Origin: an uncultured Bacilli bacterium
GTDB taxonomy: Bacteria; Bacillota_I; Bacilli_A; RF39; UBA660
Length of the DNA stretch: 19,115 nt
Direction: 5' to 3'
NCBI GenBank assembly: GCA_934148875.1
Contig: CAKPDJ010000024.1
Span: forward strand, 1-19,115
Shown here: positions 1 through 6,159 of the stretch, one piece after another
Numbering within the stretch: the first letter of the stretch is position 1
Layout: each line of letters opens with the position of its first letter
Position numbers and translations under genes: made by a program
The notes under the pieces: generated by a model
The model's database searches: none
The model's input: the letters and a program-made list of their open reading frames with translations, nothing else
What the model was told of the DNA's origin: nothing

Positions 1-10
1 AATAAAAAAA

Positions 11-42
11 GAAAATCAAATTTATTATAAAATTCAACTTTC
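11..42 (-). terminator. Intrinsic terminator of the secE-nusG unit
   Basis: On the minus strand, 13-base arms (30-42 and 11-23) pair along their whole length if G-U wobbles are allowed, around a six-base loop (24-29). The stem is followed by a T-rich run (positions 10 to 1). It lies 33 bases past the stop of the 131-residue gene and so closes the secE-nusG unit. The loop happens to read TATAAT, which should not be taken for a promoter. Confidence 0.75.
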
Positions 43-75
43 TTTATTATTTGCCCCAAAACTCTTTACACTAAC

Positions 76-471
76 TTACTTATTAATGGCATCAGGTTTA
101 TTATTTTCACCACTATCATAATGAAATCTATTTAATAGATCTAAATCTAACTTACCATCATCTAACAATTTACCAAAGTTAAACATTTGATATTCGCTAA
201 ATTTATTTAAAATCATATCATCACTAATATTATATTTTTCCTGAAGACCACTATTTAATAAATTTTCTTTTGAAATACTTTTCATATCAGTAAATAATTC
301 CAAATCATATGGAAATAAAAATGTATTAATAGCAACATATTTTAATCGTCCCATTGAATTTAAAAATCTATTTCTATGATCTTCACTAAATTCAAGTAAC
401 ATATCATAACCAGATAAAAGTTTAGTTTTTAAAACTACATAATCATCTACAGTTACACTTTCATTAAACAT
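76..471 (-). CDS. Uncharacterised 131-residue protein co-transcribed with nusG
   Basis: I do not recognise this protein family. It is a soluble, acidic-to-neutral polypeptide with no signal peptide, no membrane segment and no obvious catalytic motif. The C-terminal part (about residues 75-131) is rich in Asp, Asn and Leu and probably helical. Its ATG begins one base after the nusG stop codon, and no clear Shine-Dalgarno sequence precedes it, so translation is probably coupled to nusG. In many Bacillota the gene after nusG is rplK; here this unknown gene takes that place and a strong terminator follows. That suggests a role tied to transcription or translation, but this is inference from position only. 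The frame is intact with codon use like its neighbours, so I take it as a real gene. Confidence 0.7.
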   Translation of the reverse strand: MFNESVTVDDYVVLKTKLLSGYDMLLEFSEDHRNRFLNSMGRLKYVAINTFLFPYDLELFTDMKSISKENLLNSGLQEKYNISDDMILNKFSEYQMFNFGKLLDDGKLDLDLLNRFHYDSGENNKPDAINK

Positions 472-472
472 A

Positions 473-1009
473 TTAACCAGCCATTTCTATTTCTGACATA
501 CCAACCTCAACTGAAGTTTCTTGCCCAAATAAGTCAACAAGTAACATAAGCTTTTGATTAGGTGCATCAACTGAATCAATTGTTCCAAACATTCCAGAAA
601 ATGGCCCTGAAACAATTTTAACTTTGCTACCAATTTCTAATTCTTTATTAACATCTAATCTACTCATTCCCATATTATTTAAAATATTATCTACTTCATA
701 AGGTTGAAGTGGTGTAGGTTTAGCTCCTTTTCCACTTGATCCAATAAATCCAGTAACACCAGGAGTATTACGAACAACATACCAAGCTTCATCACTCATA
801 ACCATTTCAACTAAAATATATCCAGGGAACATTTTTTTAATTTTTTCTTTTGTTTGTCCATCTTTTTCTTCTACTACTTTTTGTTCTGGAACAATAACTC
901 TAAAAATATAATCTTTCATATCCATGCTTTGTGCACGCATTTCTAACTTTTCTTTTACTTTATTTTCATGTCCAGAATAAGTATTAACTACATACCATTG
1001 TTTATCCAT
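473..1009 (-). CDS. nusG: Transcription elongation/termination factor NusG
   Basis: NusG binds the clamp of RNA polymerase and modulates pausing, Rho action and coupling to ribosomes. The protein has 178 residues, the usual length. An N-terminal NGN domain opens with WYVVNTYSGHE and carries the FPGYILVEM segment near residues 61-69. A C-terminal KOW domain (about 127-170) contains GSKVKIVSGPFSGMFG. The start ATG lies three bases after the secE stop; its likely Shine-Dalgarno sequence (AGGTG) is inside the last secE codons, so the two genes are coupled. The order secE-nusG is the standard bacterial one. No anomaly was seen. Confidence 0.97.
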   Translation of the reverse strand: MDKQWYVVNTYSGHENKVKEKLEMRAQSMDMKDYIFRVIVPEQKVVEEKDGQTKEKIKKMFPGYILVEMVMSDEAWYVVRNTPGVTGFIGSSGKGAKPTPLQPYEVDNILNNMGMSRLDVNKELEIGSKVKIVSGPFSGMFGTIDSVDAPNQKLMLLVDLFGQETSVEVGMSEIEMAG

Positions 1010-1012
1010 AAA

Positions 1013-1372
1013 TTATACACCTGCCTTCAATAACGCAATAATTAAGTCAATTAAATAAAAGAATAATGCAAAGAAAATAACGAATACTATAGTGGCTACA
1101 GAATATTTAACCATATCCTTCTTAGAAGGCCACTTTACTTTAGAAACTTCACTTCTTACTTCTTTTAAGAAGTTAGATTTTTGTTTTACATTTTTCTTAG
1201 TAGTCTTCTTTGTGTTTTTCTTAGTATCTTTTTTAGATGACTTCTTAGCAATCTTTTTCTTGTCAGTATCTCTTTTTTCAACTTTTTTACTGCCAACTAC
1301 TTCATTTGATAATTTTTTAATCTCATCATCAATATCAATAATTTCACGATCAGCTTTAACTAATTTTGCCAT
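1013..1372 (-). CDS. secE: Preprotein translocase subunit SecE with Lys-rich N-terminal extension
   Basis: SecE clamps SecY in the SecYEG protein-conducting channel. The family signature occupies the C-terminal third: the amphipathic segment FLKEVRSEVSKVKWPS (68-83) and one transmembrane helix (about 90-112). The single-helix SecE of typical Bacillota is about 60 residues; this one is 119 because of an N-terminal cytoplasmic extension. Residues 29-65 contain 18 lysines, with KK pairs at 43, 47, 51, 55 and 59, a strict four-residue period. The ATG at 1372 has a good Shine-Dalgarno sequence (AAGGTG) five bases upstream, so the extension is likely translated. A possible promoter and a hairpin lie upstream. 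No rpmG (L33) gene is present between the sigma factor gene and secE, where Bacillus has one. Confidence 0.93.
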   Translation of the reverse strand: MAKLVKADREIIDIDDEIKKLSNEVVGSKKVEKRDTDKKKIAKKSSKKDTKKNTKKTTKKNVKQKSNFLKEVRSEVSKVKWPSKKDMVKYSVATIVFVIFFALFFYLIDLIIALLKAGV

Positions 1373-1402
1373 GTTAACACCTTACCTTTTAACCAAAATA
1401 AA

Positions 1403-1418
1403 AACACCCTTTCGTGTT
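1403..1418 (-). terminator. Hairpin with U-tract upstream of secE
   Basis: On the minus strand AACAC (1414-1418) pairs with GTGTT (1403-1407) around a GAAAGG loop, with a possible extra G-U pair, followed by a T-rich run (TTTTATTTT). It may end the transcript of the upstream 219-residue gene. If the promoter proposed at 1426-1454 is right, it would instead form the extreme 5' end of the secE mRNA. The stem is short, so the call is tentative. Confidence 0.45.
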
Positions 1419-1425
1419 CACCTAT

Positions 1426-1454
1426 AAGTTAACACAAAAAGATATTAAAGTCAA
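1426..1454 (-). promoter_or_regulatory. Possible secE-nusG promoter
   Basis: The minus strand reads TTGACT (1449-1454), a 17-base spacer, then TAACTT (1426-1431) with an upstream TG. The -35 is 5/6 to consensus and the -10 is poor (3/6) apart from the extended TG. It sits just after the stop of the 219-residue gene, where an independent secE promoter would be expected. Confidence 0.4.
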
Positions 1455-1459
1455 CATAT

Positions 1460-2119
1460 TTAACCTATATAATTTGAAAAATATAAAATAATTCCTATCA
1501 TACCAATAATAAGCGAAAGAACTACAGTTATAAAAAATAAATTATGTCCAAACGCAGCTTCATTTTCTTTATTAGCAAAAGCCCTACCCGCTTCTGTAGC
1601 CTTAACATAAGCTAGACTATTATTATTTGATTCATTATGATTTTGTCCAAGCTTAATAATATGATCAGAATAATATAAAGTATGTCCATCTATCTTACCT
1701 CTTTTATAAGAATCGACTAATACCCCTTTATAATAATCTCTATCTTCTTCAGGTAAATAACTAACAAAGTTATCAAAGTTATTACTAATGACTTCAAAAT
1801 TAAGCATACCCTGATTTAATTGATAATCTGGCAAATAACTACAAAAAGCCAAATTACATAATGCTAAAATATTACTAAAAATGGCTACATCTCTATCATT
1901 AGCATAATAATCAGTAATAAACTCAATATCTTCAAAAGTATAAAAACCATCTTGATAATAAATTTTATTAGGACTAAAATCAGTAACCATCATATTCTTT
2001 TCATGCAACTTCTTCAACATTGCATCCATTAAAGTAAAAGCTACCCTTTTATCAGCCATTGATAATTGCTTAAAATTCATATCAATCAAATTAACTTTAT
2101 TGTTTATAACTTCAACCAT
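1460..2119 (-). CDS. Tail-anchored protein with a protein-kinase-catalytic-loop-like segment
   Basis: The 219-residue product ends in one hydrophobic helix (about 193-215) with only a few residues after it and has no N-terminal signal, which is a tail-anchored layout with the bulk in the cytoplasm. Residues 32-54 (MDAMLKKLHEKNMMVTDFSP and the next three) resemble the region around the HRD loop of protein kinases (alpha-E helix, then HRDxKPxN), followed by a DGFYTFEDIE stretch where a DFG strand would lie. The HRD histidine and arginine are replaced (V45, T46), the KxxxxN spacing is off, and no ATP-binding N-lobe is present. If it is kinase-derived it is probably an inactive remnant or scaffold. 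The gene has its own strong promoter inside the end of the sigma factor gene and an AGGTGA Shine-Dalgarno sequence. I cannot assign a function. Confidence 0.7.
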   Translation of the reverse strand: MVEVINNKVNLIDMNFKQLSMADKRVAFTLMDAMLKKLHEKNMMVTDFSPNKIYYQDGFYTFEDIEFITDYYANDRDVAIFSNILALCNLAFCSYLPDYQLNQGMLNFEVISNNFDNFVSYLPEEDRDYYKGVLVDSYKRGKIDGHTLYYSDHIIKLGQNHNESNNNSLAYVKATEAGRAFANKENEAAFGHNLFFITVVLSLIIGMIGIILYFSNYIG

Positions 2120-2137
2120 CTAGTATCACCTATTATC

Positions 2138-2165
2138 ATTATAACATTTTAAAATTATTTTTCAA
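2138..2165 (-). promoter_or_regulatory. Strong sigma-A-type promoter for the tail-anchored gene
   Basis: The minus strand shows TTGAAA (2160-2165), a 16-base spacer and a perfect TATAAT (2138-2143) with an extended TG (2145-2146). The -35 overlaps the stop codon of the sigma factor gene. It would start a transcript about 10-15 bases before the Shine-Dalgarno sequence of the 219-residue gene and may also feed secE-nusG. Confidence 0.65.
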
Positions 2166-2776
2166 TGTCCTAAATAATAGTTACATTCTTTACGAATTTT
2201 ACTTATACAATTTGTTACTTTCTTTAATGGGCAATCAAGAAGAATACTAATATCCTTATTGCCAAACCCATTAATTTTAAGTTCAAATACTAATGAATAA
2301 GGAAAATCTAAAGAATAAATAAAATTATTAATTTTAGATTCAAATTCCATATAATCAAGCATATCATCTGGTAAAATTACATTTCTATCTTCTATTAAAG
2401 AAAAAAATGGTTCATCATTATCTTTAGATATAATCTGATCAAGAGAAGTACAATCTACATTAGCTAAATTCTTTTGATTAGTATATCTTTTCAAGTAATT
2501 AAGCATTTTACTACGAATAGATATAGTAGCATAAGTATAAAATAAAGTATTTTTAGCACTATGATACCCTCTAATAGCATTGTAAAGTCCTAAATATCCT
2601 TCTTGAACTAAATCTTCATATTCAATTCCATATCTCCTAAAACTTTTAAAATATTTTGATGCCATTCCCTTAATTATAGGTTTATATTTTTCTAAAATAA
2701 TATCTCTAGCATCATCATTGCCTTCCTCTACTAAATACATAACTTCATAATCATTCAAATCTTTATATTCAGTCAT
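2162..2776 (-). CDS. sigH: RNA polymerase sigma factor, SigH-like (sigma-70 family)
   Basis: This 204-residue protein has a sigma-70 region 2: the core-binding and -10-recognition segment runs from YEDLVQEGYLGLYNAIRGY (about 52-70) through FYTYATISIRSKMLNYLKR (about 79-97). A C-terminal helix-turn-helix (about 170-198) fits region 4. There is no region 1.1 or region 3, as in alternative sigma factors. The position between rlmB and secE-nusG is that of Bacillus sigH (spo0H), which drives early sporulation and post-exponential genes. Identity therefore rests on family plus synteny. Region 4 is quite diverged, so promoter specificity may differ. The stop is TGA. The ATG starts three bases after the rlmB stop, with AGGAA directly upstream. 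Confidence 0.82.
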   Translation of the reverse strand: MTEYKDLNDYEVMYLVEEGNDDARDIILEKYKPIIKGMASKYFKSFRRYGIEYEDLVQEGYLGLYNAIRGYHSAKNTLFYTYATISIRSKMLNYLKRYTNQKNLANVDCTSLDQIISKDNDEPFFSLIEDRNVILPDDMLDYMEFESKINNFIYSLDFPYSLVFELKINGFGNKDISILLDCPLKKVTNCISKIRKECNYYLGH

Positions 2777-2779
2777 TTC

Positions 2780-3478
2780 CTACCTTTTTTGTCTAATCAC
2801 CTCATAAATTAAAATACCCGCAGCTACTGAAGCATTTAGACTATTAACCTTTCCGTACATAGGAATTTCAGCCATAAAATCACAGGACTCCCTAACCATT
2901 CTAGATAAACCAGTACCCTCATTGCCAATAATTAAAGCTATCTTACCAGAATAATCTAACTTACGATAATCTGTACTATTAGTCATATCTGTACCAACTA
3001 TCCAAAACCCTTCTTTTTTTAAATCTGAAATTGTTTGGTTTAAATTGGTAACTAATGATATAGGAATATTATCAATTGCTCCTGTACTAGTTTTTATTAC
3101 GGTTGAATTAACAGTAACCCCTCTATCTTTAGGAATAATAATACCATTAACACCAGCAGCTTCACTAGTACGAATAATTGCTCCAAGATTATGTGGATCT
3201 TCTAAGTGATCTAAAATAACTACAAAAGATTCAGAATCTTGAATAAATTTGTGATAATCAGTATAACTGAAATCTACGACATCTAGAATTATACCCTGAT
3301 GAACACCATTTGCAAGTCGGTCTAATTCAAATTTTGGCAAATATTTTGGCTGAATTTTACCTTTTTCTATAAGCAAATTTATCTTTTCATCATGAAAACC
3401 ATCCTGCAAATATATTTTCTTAACTTTTTCAACTTTTTGCAAATATTCTAAAGCAACATTTCTTCCATATACTAGCAT
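2780..3478 (-). CDS. rlmB: 23S rRNA 2'-O-ribose methyltransferase, RlmB/TrmH (SpoU) family
   Basis: SpoU-family enzymes transfer a methyl group from S-adenosylmethionine to a ribose 2'-OH; RlmB acts on 23S rRNA. The 232-residue protein has the N-terminal substrate-binding domain (about 1-70) and a knotted SPOUT domain with all three motifs: NLGAIIRTSEA (97-107, catalytic Arg103), IGNEGTGL (184-191) and IPMYGKVNSLNASVAAG (205-221). The start has GGAGGG six bases upstream and overlaps the end of mrnC by 7 bases. The neighbours mrnC and sigH match Bacillus order, except that the NYN-domain gene yacP normally found after it is absent. RlmB versus the close paralogue TrmL or other SpoU members cannot be settled by eye; synteny favours RlmB. 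Confidence 0.93.
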   Translation of the reverse strand: MLVYGRNVALEYLQKVEKVKKIYLQDGFHDEKINLLIEKGKIQPKYLPKFELDRLANGVHQGIILDVVDFSYTDYHKFIQDSESFVVILDHLEDPHNLGAIIRTSEAAGVNGIIIPKDRGVTVNSTVIKTSTGAIDNIPISLVTNLNQTISDLKKEGFWIVGTDMTNSTDYRKLDYSGKIALIIGNEGTGLSRMVRESCDFMAEIPMYGKVNSLNASVAAGILIYEVIRQKR

Positions 3479-3867
3479 AATGAACCCTCCAATATTAATT
3501 TCATAATTTCATCTATTCTATCATTTCTATTAGTTAAGTCTAAATAACCAATCAATGCCTCTAATCCTGTTGCATATTTATAAGTCACAATATCACAGTT
3601 TTTAGGATGTGATGTGCTTTTATAGTTACGTGCACGTTTAATAACATTCATTTCTTCCTCAGTAAAAAAGTTATTATCAATTAAGATATTTACAAACTTA
3701 GCCTGAGCTTTAGCACTAACATAATTAATAGATTCTGTCTGTAAACTATTAACATTACCAATACCTTTACTAATCAAATATCTTCTTACATAATTTTCAT
3801 AAATAGTATCACCTAAATATGCTAAAACCAATACATTTATCTCAAGTACATTCATTGAATTAGGCAT
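3472..3867 (-). CDS. mrnC: Mini-ribonuclease III (23S rRNA maturation)
   Basis: Mini-III is an RNase III catalytic domain without the double-stranded RNA-binding domain; it trims the ends of 23S rRNA precursor. The protein has the signature AYLGDTIYE (16-24, catalytic Asp20), the RARNYKS...HPKN segment (78-90), and YATGLEALIGYLDL (98-111, acidic Glu103). I chose the ATG at 3867, giving 131 residues, because AAAGGAGGTGG lies just upstream with ideal spacing. A longer open frame back to 3894 would translate this Shine-Dalgarno sequence as KGGGF and is very unlikely to be real. The 3' end overlaps rlmB by 7 bases. It lies directly after cysS, as in Bacillus, although a terminator separates the two here. 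Confidence 0.93.
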   Translation of the reverse strand: MPNSMNVLEINVLVLAYLGDTIYENYVRRYLISKGIGNVNSLQTESINYVSAKAQAKFVNILIDNNFFTEEEMNVIKRARNYKSTSHPKNCDIVTYKYATGLEALIGYLDLTNRNDRIDEIMKLILEGSLC

Positions 3868-3910
3868 AAAACCACCTCCTTTATATAATAACATAAAAAG
3901 AAAAGAAAAA

Positions 3911-3928
3911 GAACCGATAACTCAGTTC
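3911..3928 (-). terminator. Intrinsic terminator after cysS
   Basis: The minus-strand RNA folds GAACUGA / UCGGUUC (7 bp with one G-U pair) around a GUUA loop, followed by UUUUUCUUUU (3910 to 3901). It lies a few bases past the cysS stop and separates cysS from mrnC, or allows partial read-through into it. Confidence 0.75.
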
Positions 3929-3933
3929 TAAAA

Positions 3934-5328
3934 TTATAATATGTTATATGTAGTACCTTCTCTAGTATCCTTAAGCTCAATTCCCTTAGAAAGCAGTTCA
4001 TCACGAATAGCATCAGCTAAAGCAAAATTTTTATCCTTCTTAGCCTGATTTCTTTCCTCTATTTTACTAAGAATATAACTTTCTAACTCCATATCAATTT
4101 CTTTTTCATCTTCAATTAGATTTAAAGATAGAACCTTATCAAAATCATCTATCAAATATAACTTAGTAAAATCAGTTAACTCTGAATCTTTAAGTACATC
4201 ATACACTAAAGTAAGCATACTAGAAGTATTTAAGTCATTTGAAATAGCTTCCTTAAATTTATTTTGATAATAATCTATTTTATCATCATGTAAATCAGGA
4301 GTTCTATCTAATTTAGCTATCTTTGCCTTTAATTTATAATAAGCATTTTGTGCTTGATCCAAAGCATCATAAGAAAACACTAAAACTTTTCTATAATGAC
4401 TACCCAAGCAGAAATAACGATAACTTAAAGGGTCATAACCTTTTTCCTCTAATAAAGAGACAGTTAAAAACTCACCCTTAGATTTACTCATCTTACCAGT
4501 TTGATCATTCAAATGCTCCCCATGTACCCAGTAATTACACCATTTATGTCCAAAATATGCTTCACTTTGAGCAATTTCATTAGTATGATGTGGAAAAATA
4601 TTATCAACTCCACCACAATGTATATCTAAATATTCACCTAAGTATTTTCCACTTATTCCGCTACATTCAATATGCCATCCTGGATAACCTACCCCCCATG
4701 GTGAATTCCAACGCATATCTTGATTTTTAAACTTACTATCCGTAAACCATAATACAAAATCAGCCTGATTTTTCTTAGCACTATCGCTATCTACTGTATC
4801 ACGAACTCCAACCATTAAATCTTCTGGATTTTTACCTGATAACTTATAATAATCAGTAGCTTTGCTTACATCAAAATAAACATTTCCATTGGAAATATAA
4901 GCATATCCATCATCCAACATCTTAGAAATCATTTCAATATATGTATCAATATGATGACTTGCAGGTTCCACAATACTAGGCTTCTTAATATTTAATTTAC
5001 TACAATCACTAAAAAAGGCATCAGTATAAAATTTAGCTATTTCATAAACTGTTTTTCCTTCTCTATGGGCACCTTTTTCCATTTTATCTTCACCAGTATC
5101 ACCATCACTAGTTAAATGACCAACATCAGTTATATTCATAACTCTCTTTACTTCATAACCTAAGTATTTCAATCCTTTTTCTAATATATCCTCAAAAATA
5201 TAGGAACGAAGATTACCAATATGAGCAAAATGATACACTGTAGGTCCACAAGTATACATTTTAACTTTTCCTTCTTCATGAGGAATAAACTCCTCTATTT
5301 GTTTAGTCAAAGTATTATATATTTTCAT
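3934..5328 (-). CDS. cysS: Cysteinyl-tRNA synthetase
   Basis: This class I enzyme charges tRNA-Cys. Its 464 residues are the usual length for the family. The ATP-binding HIGH-type motif is HIGN (36-39) and the KMSKS loop is intact (279-283). The four zinc ligands that recognise the cysteine thiol are visible: Cys27, Cys222 in WHIECSG, His247 and Glu251 in FPHHTNE. A helical anticodon-binding region follows (about 310-464). The start has GAAGGTGG upstream and an extended -10 promoter 38 bases away. The gene follows Bacillus order (cysS-mrnC-rlmB), but cysE and gltX are not upstream. No damage seen. Confidence 0.97.
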   Translation of the reverse strand: MKIYNTLTKQIEEFIPHEEGKVKMYTCGPTVYHFAHIGNLRSYIFEDILEKGLKYLGYEVKRVMNITDVGHLTSDGDTGEDKMEKGAHREGKTVYEIAKFYTDAFFSDCSKLNIKKPSIVEPASHHIDTYIEMISKMLDDGYAYISNGNVYFDVSKATDYYKLSGKNPEDLMVGVRDTVDSDSAKKNQADFVLWFTDSKFKNQDMRWNSPWGVGYPGWHIECSGISGKYLGEYLDIHCGGVDNIFPHHTNEIAQSEAYFGHKWCNYWVHGEHLNDQTGKMSKSKGEFLTVSLLEEKGYDPLSYRYFCLGSHYRKVLVFSYDALDQAQNAYYKLKAKIAKLDRTPDLHDDKIDYYQNKFKEAISNDLNTSSMLTLVYDVLKDSELTDFTKLYLIDDFDKVLSLNLIEDEKEIDMELESYILSKIEERNQAKKDKNFALADAIRDELLSKGIELKDTREGTTYNIL

Positions 5329-5366
5329 AAATCCACCTTCTTTATAGAATAAAAGTAACTAACAAC

Positions 5367-5375
5367 ATTATACCA
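5367..5375 (-). promoter_or_regulatory. Extended -10 promoter of cysS
   Basis: The minus strand reads TGGTATAAT: a perfect -10 (5367-5372) with the extended TG motif. No good -35 is seen at the expected distance. It lies between the preceding terminator and the cysS start. Confidence 0.65.
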
Positions 5376-5403
5376 TGCGTTTAACCAAATAAAAAGTAAA
5401 AAC

Positions 5404-5419
5404 GTTTACTACAGTAAAC
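5404..5419 (-). terminator. Intrinsic terminator after the DUF1287 gene
   Basis: GTTTAC-TGTA-GTAAAC forms a perfect 6-bp stem with a tetraloop on the minus strand, extendable by a G-U pair, followed by TTTTTACTTTTT (5402 downward). It ends the single-gene unit upstream of cysS. Confidence 0.7.
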
Positions 5420-5446
5420 ACATAAATATAATATGTTAAAAAAATA

Positions 5447-6112
5447 CTATTTATTGATATAAAATCGATAATGACCTATAACTTTACCCTCATACCTTCT
5501 TAAAGCATCTTCTTCATAAATTGGTTGTCCACCATGATGAATAATATAAGTAATACCTTTTTTATTACGCCTATCAGACACAATCGCAATATGTTTAGGA
5601 AAAATTACTATATCTCCACCTTGCCACTCATCAATATCATTTATATCAGTAGTAAGTGGAATAGCATTTCTTTCAAAAAATATCTTTAAATTACGAACAC
5701 GACGATAATCAATATTTTTATCTACTACTGAAATATGAGGATAACTACTTCTATTATTTCTAATATCACTATCAACTAACTCTCTTAAATCATAACCTGC
5801 CTCTAAAAAAGCTGAAGCAACTACATCAGTACAAACACCTACACCATCAGGAGGATAACCACCATCATAATATTCACTCTTATATTTAGGCTTAGTACTA
5901 ACAAACTTCCTAGCACCATTTAACATCTCAATATAATCATCTATACCATCATTATCATAATCATTACCACTATAATTATATACAATTTTAAAATCACTAC
6001 CATCATAATACTTTTTAGGCAAAATATTATAATAATCTAATAAACAATAACCACCAATTAAAGTAATTAAAAATAATAATACCAAACCCATTATAATAAG
6101 TTTTTTCTTCAT
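5447..6112 (-). CDS. DUF1287 family exported protein, NlpC/P60-like fold, with an EF-hand-like loop
   Basis: The N-terminus MKKKLIIMGLVLLFLITLIG and beyond is a signal peptide or membrane anchor (helix about 5-25). Residues 80-221 match the DUF1287 pattern as I remember it: GGYPPDGVGVCTDVV (84-98), NIDYRRVRNL (133-142), the GDIV...KHIAIVSD block (166-180), and GHYRFY near the end. DUF1287 proteins are thought to adopt a papain/NlpC-P60-like fold; Cys94 and His174 are the likely catalytic pair. Between anchor and domain, residues 51-62 (DYDNDGIDDYIE) place Asp, Asp, Asp, Gly, Asp, Glu at EF-hand positions 1, 3, 5, 6, 9 and 12, as in dockerin or thrombospondin type 3 calcium loops. It probably acts on the cell wall or another extracellular substrate; the substrate is unknown. 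It has its own promoter and terminator. Confidence 0.85.
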   Translation of the reverse strand: MKKKLIIMGLVLLFLITLIGGYCLLDYYNILPKKYYDGSDFKIVYNYSGNDYDNDGIDDYIEMLNGARKFVSTKPKYKSEYYDGGYPPDGVGVCTDVVASAFLEAGYDLRELVDSDIRNNRSSYPHISVVDKNIDYRRVRNLKIFFERNAIPLTTDINDIDEWQGGDIVIFPKHIAIVSDRRNKKGITYIIHHGGQPIYEEDALRRYEGKVIGHYRFYINK

Positions 6113-6127
6113 GTTACCACCAATTAC

Positions 6128-6136
6128 ATTATAACA
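6128..6136 (-). promoter_or_regulatory. Extended -10 promoter of the DUF1287 gene
   Basis: The minus strand reads TGTTATAAT, a perfect -10 (6128-6133) with extended TG, 16 bases upstream of the start codon. The implied leader is very short and contains only a GGTGG-type Shine-Dalgarno sequence. Confidence 0.55.
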
Positions 6137-6143
6137 AACAAAA

Positions 6144-6159
6144 AGAGGATATTTCCTCT
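6144..6159 (-). terminator. Intrinsic terminator overlapping the clpC stop codon
   Basis: AGAGGA-AATA-TCCTCT is a perfect 6-bp stem on the minus strand followed by TTTTTG (6143 down). Its first arm includes bases of the clpC TAG stop codon (6158-6160). Confidence 0.7.

Noticed and set aside
24..29. TATAAT on the minus strand near the left edge as a promoter for the next gene
   Set aside because: It is the loop of a 13-bp terminator hairpin and has no good -35; a promoter role is less likely.
1190..1250. DNA-level tandem repeat or CRISPR-like array in secE
   Set aside because: The 12-base periodicity comes from KKxx codons and the units are not identical; there are no spacers.
1092..1427. 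Open frame on the + strand opposite secE, rich in Phe
   Set aside because: It is the antisense of the Lys-rich SecE extension (AAA/AAG read backwards gives TTT/CTT); it has no ribosome-binding site and no protein-like features.
3885..3893. TGTTATTAT as an extended -10 promoter for mrnC
   Set aside because: The predicted transcription start would fall inside the Shine-Dalgarno sequence; read-through of the cysS terminator or another start is more likely.
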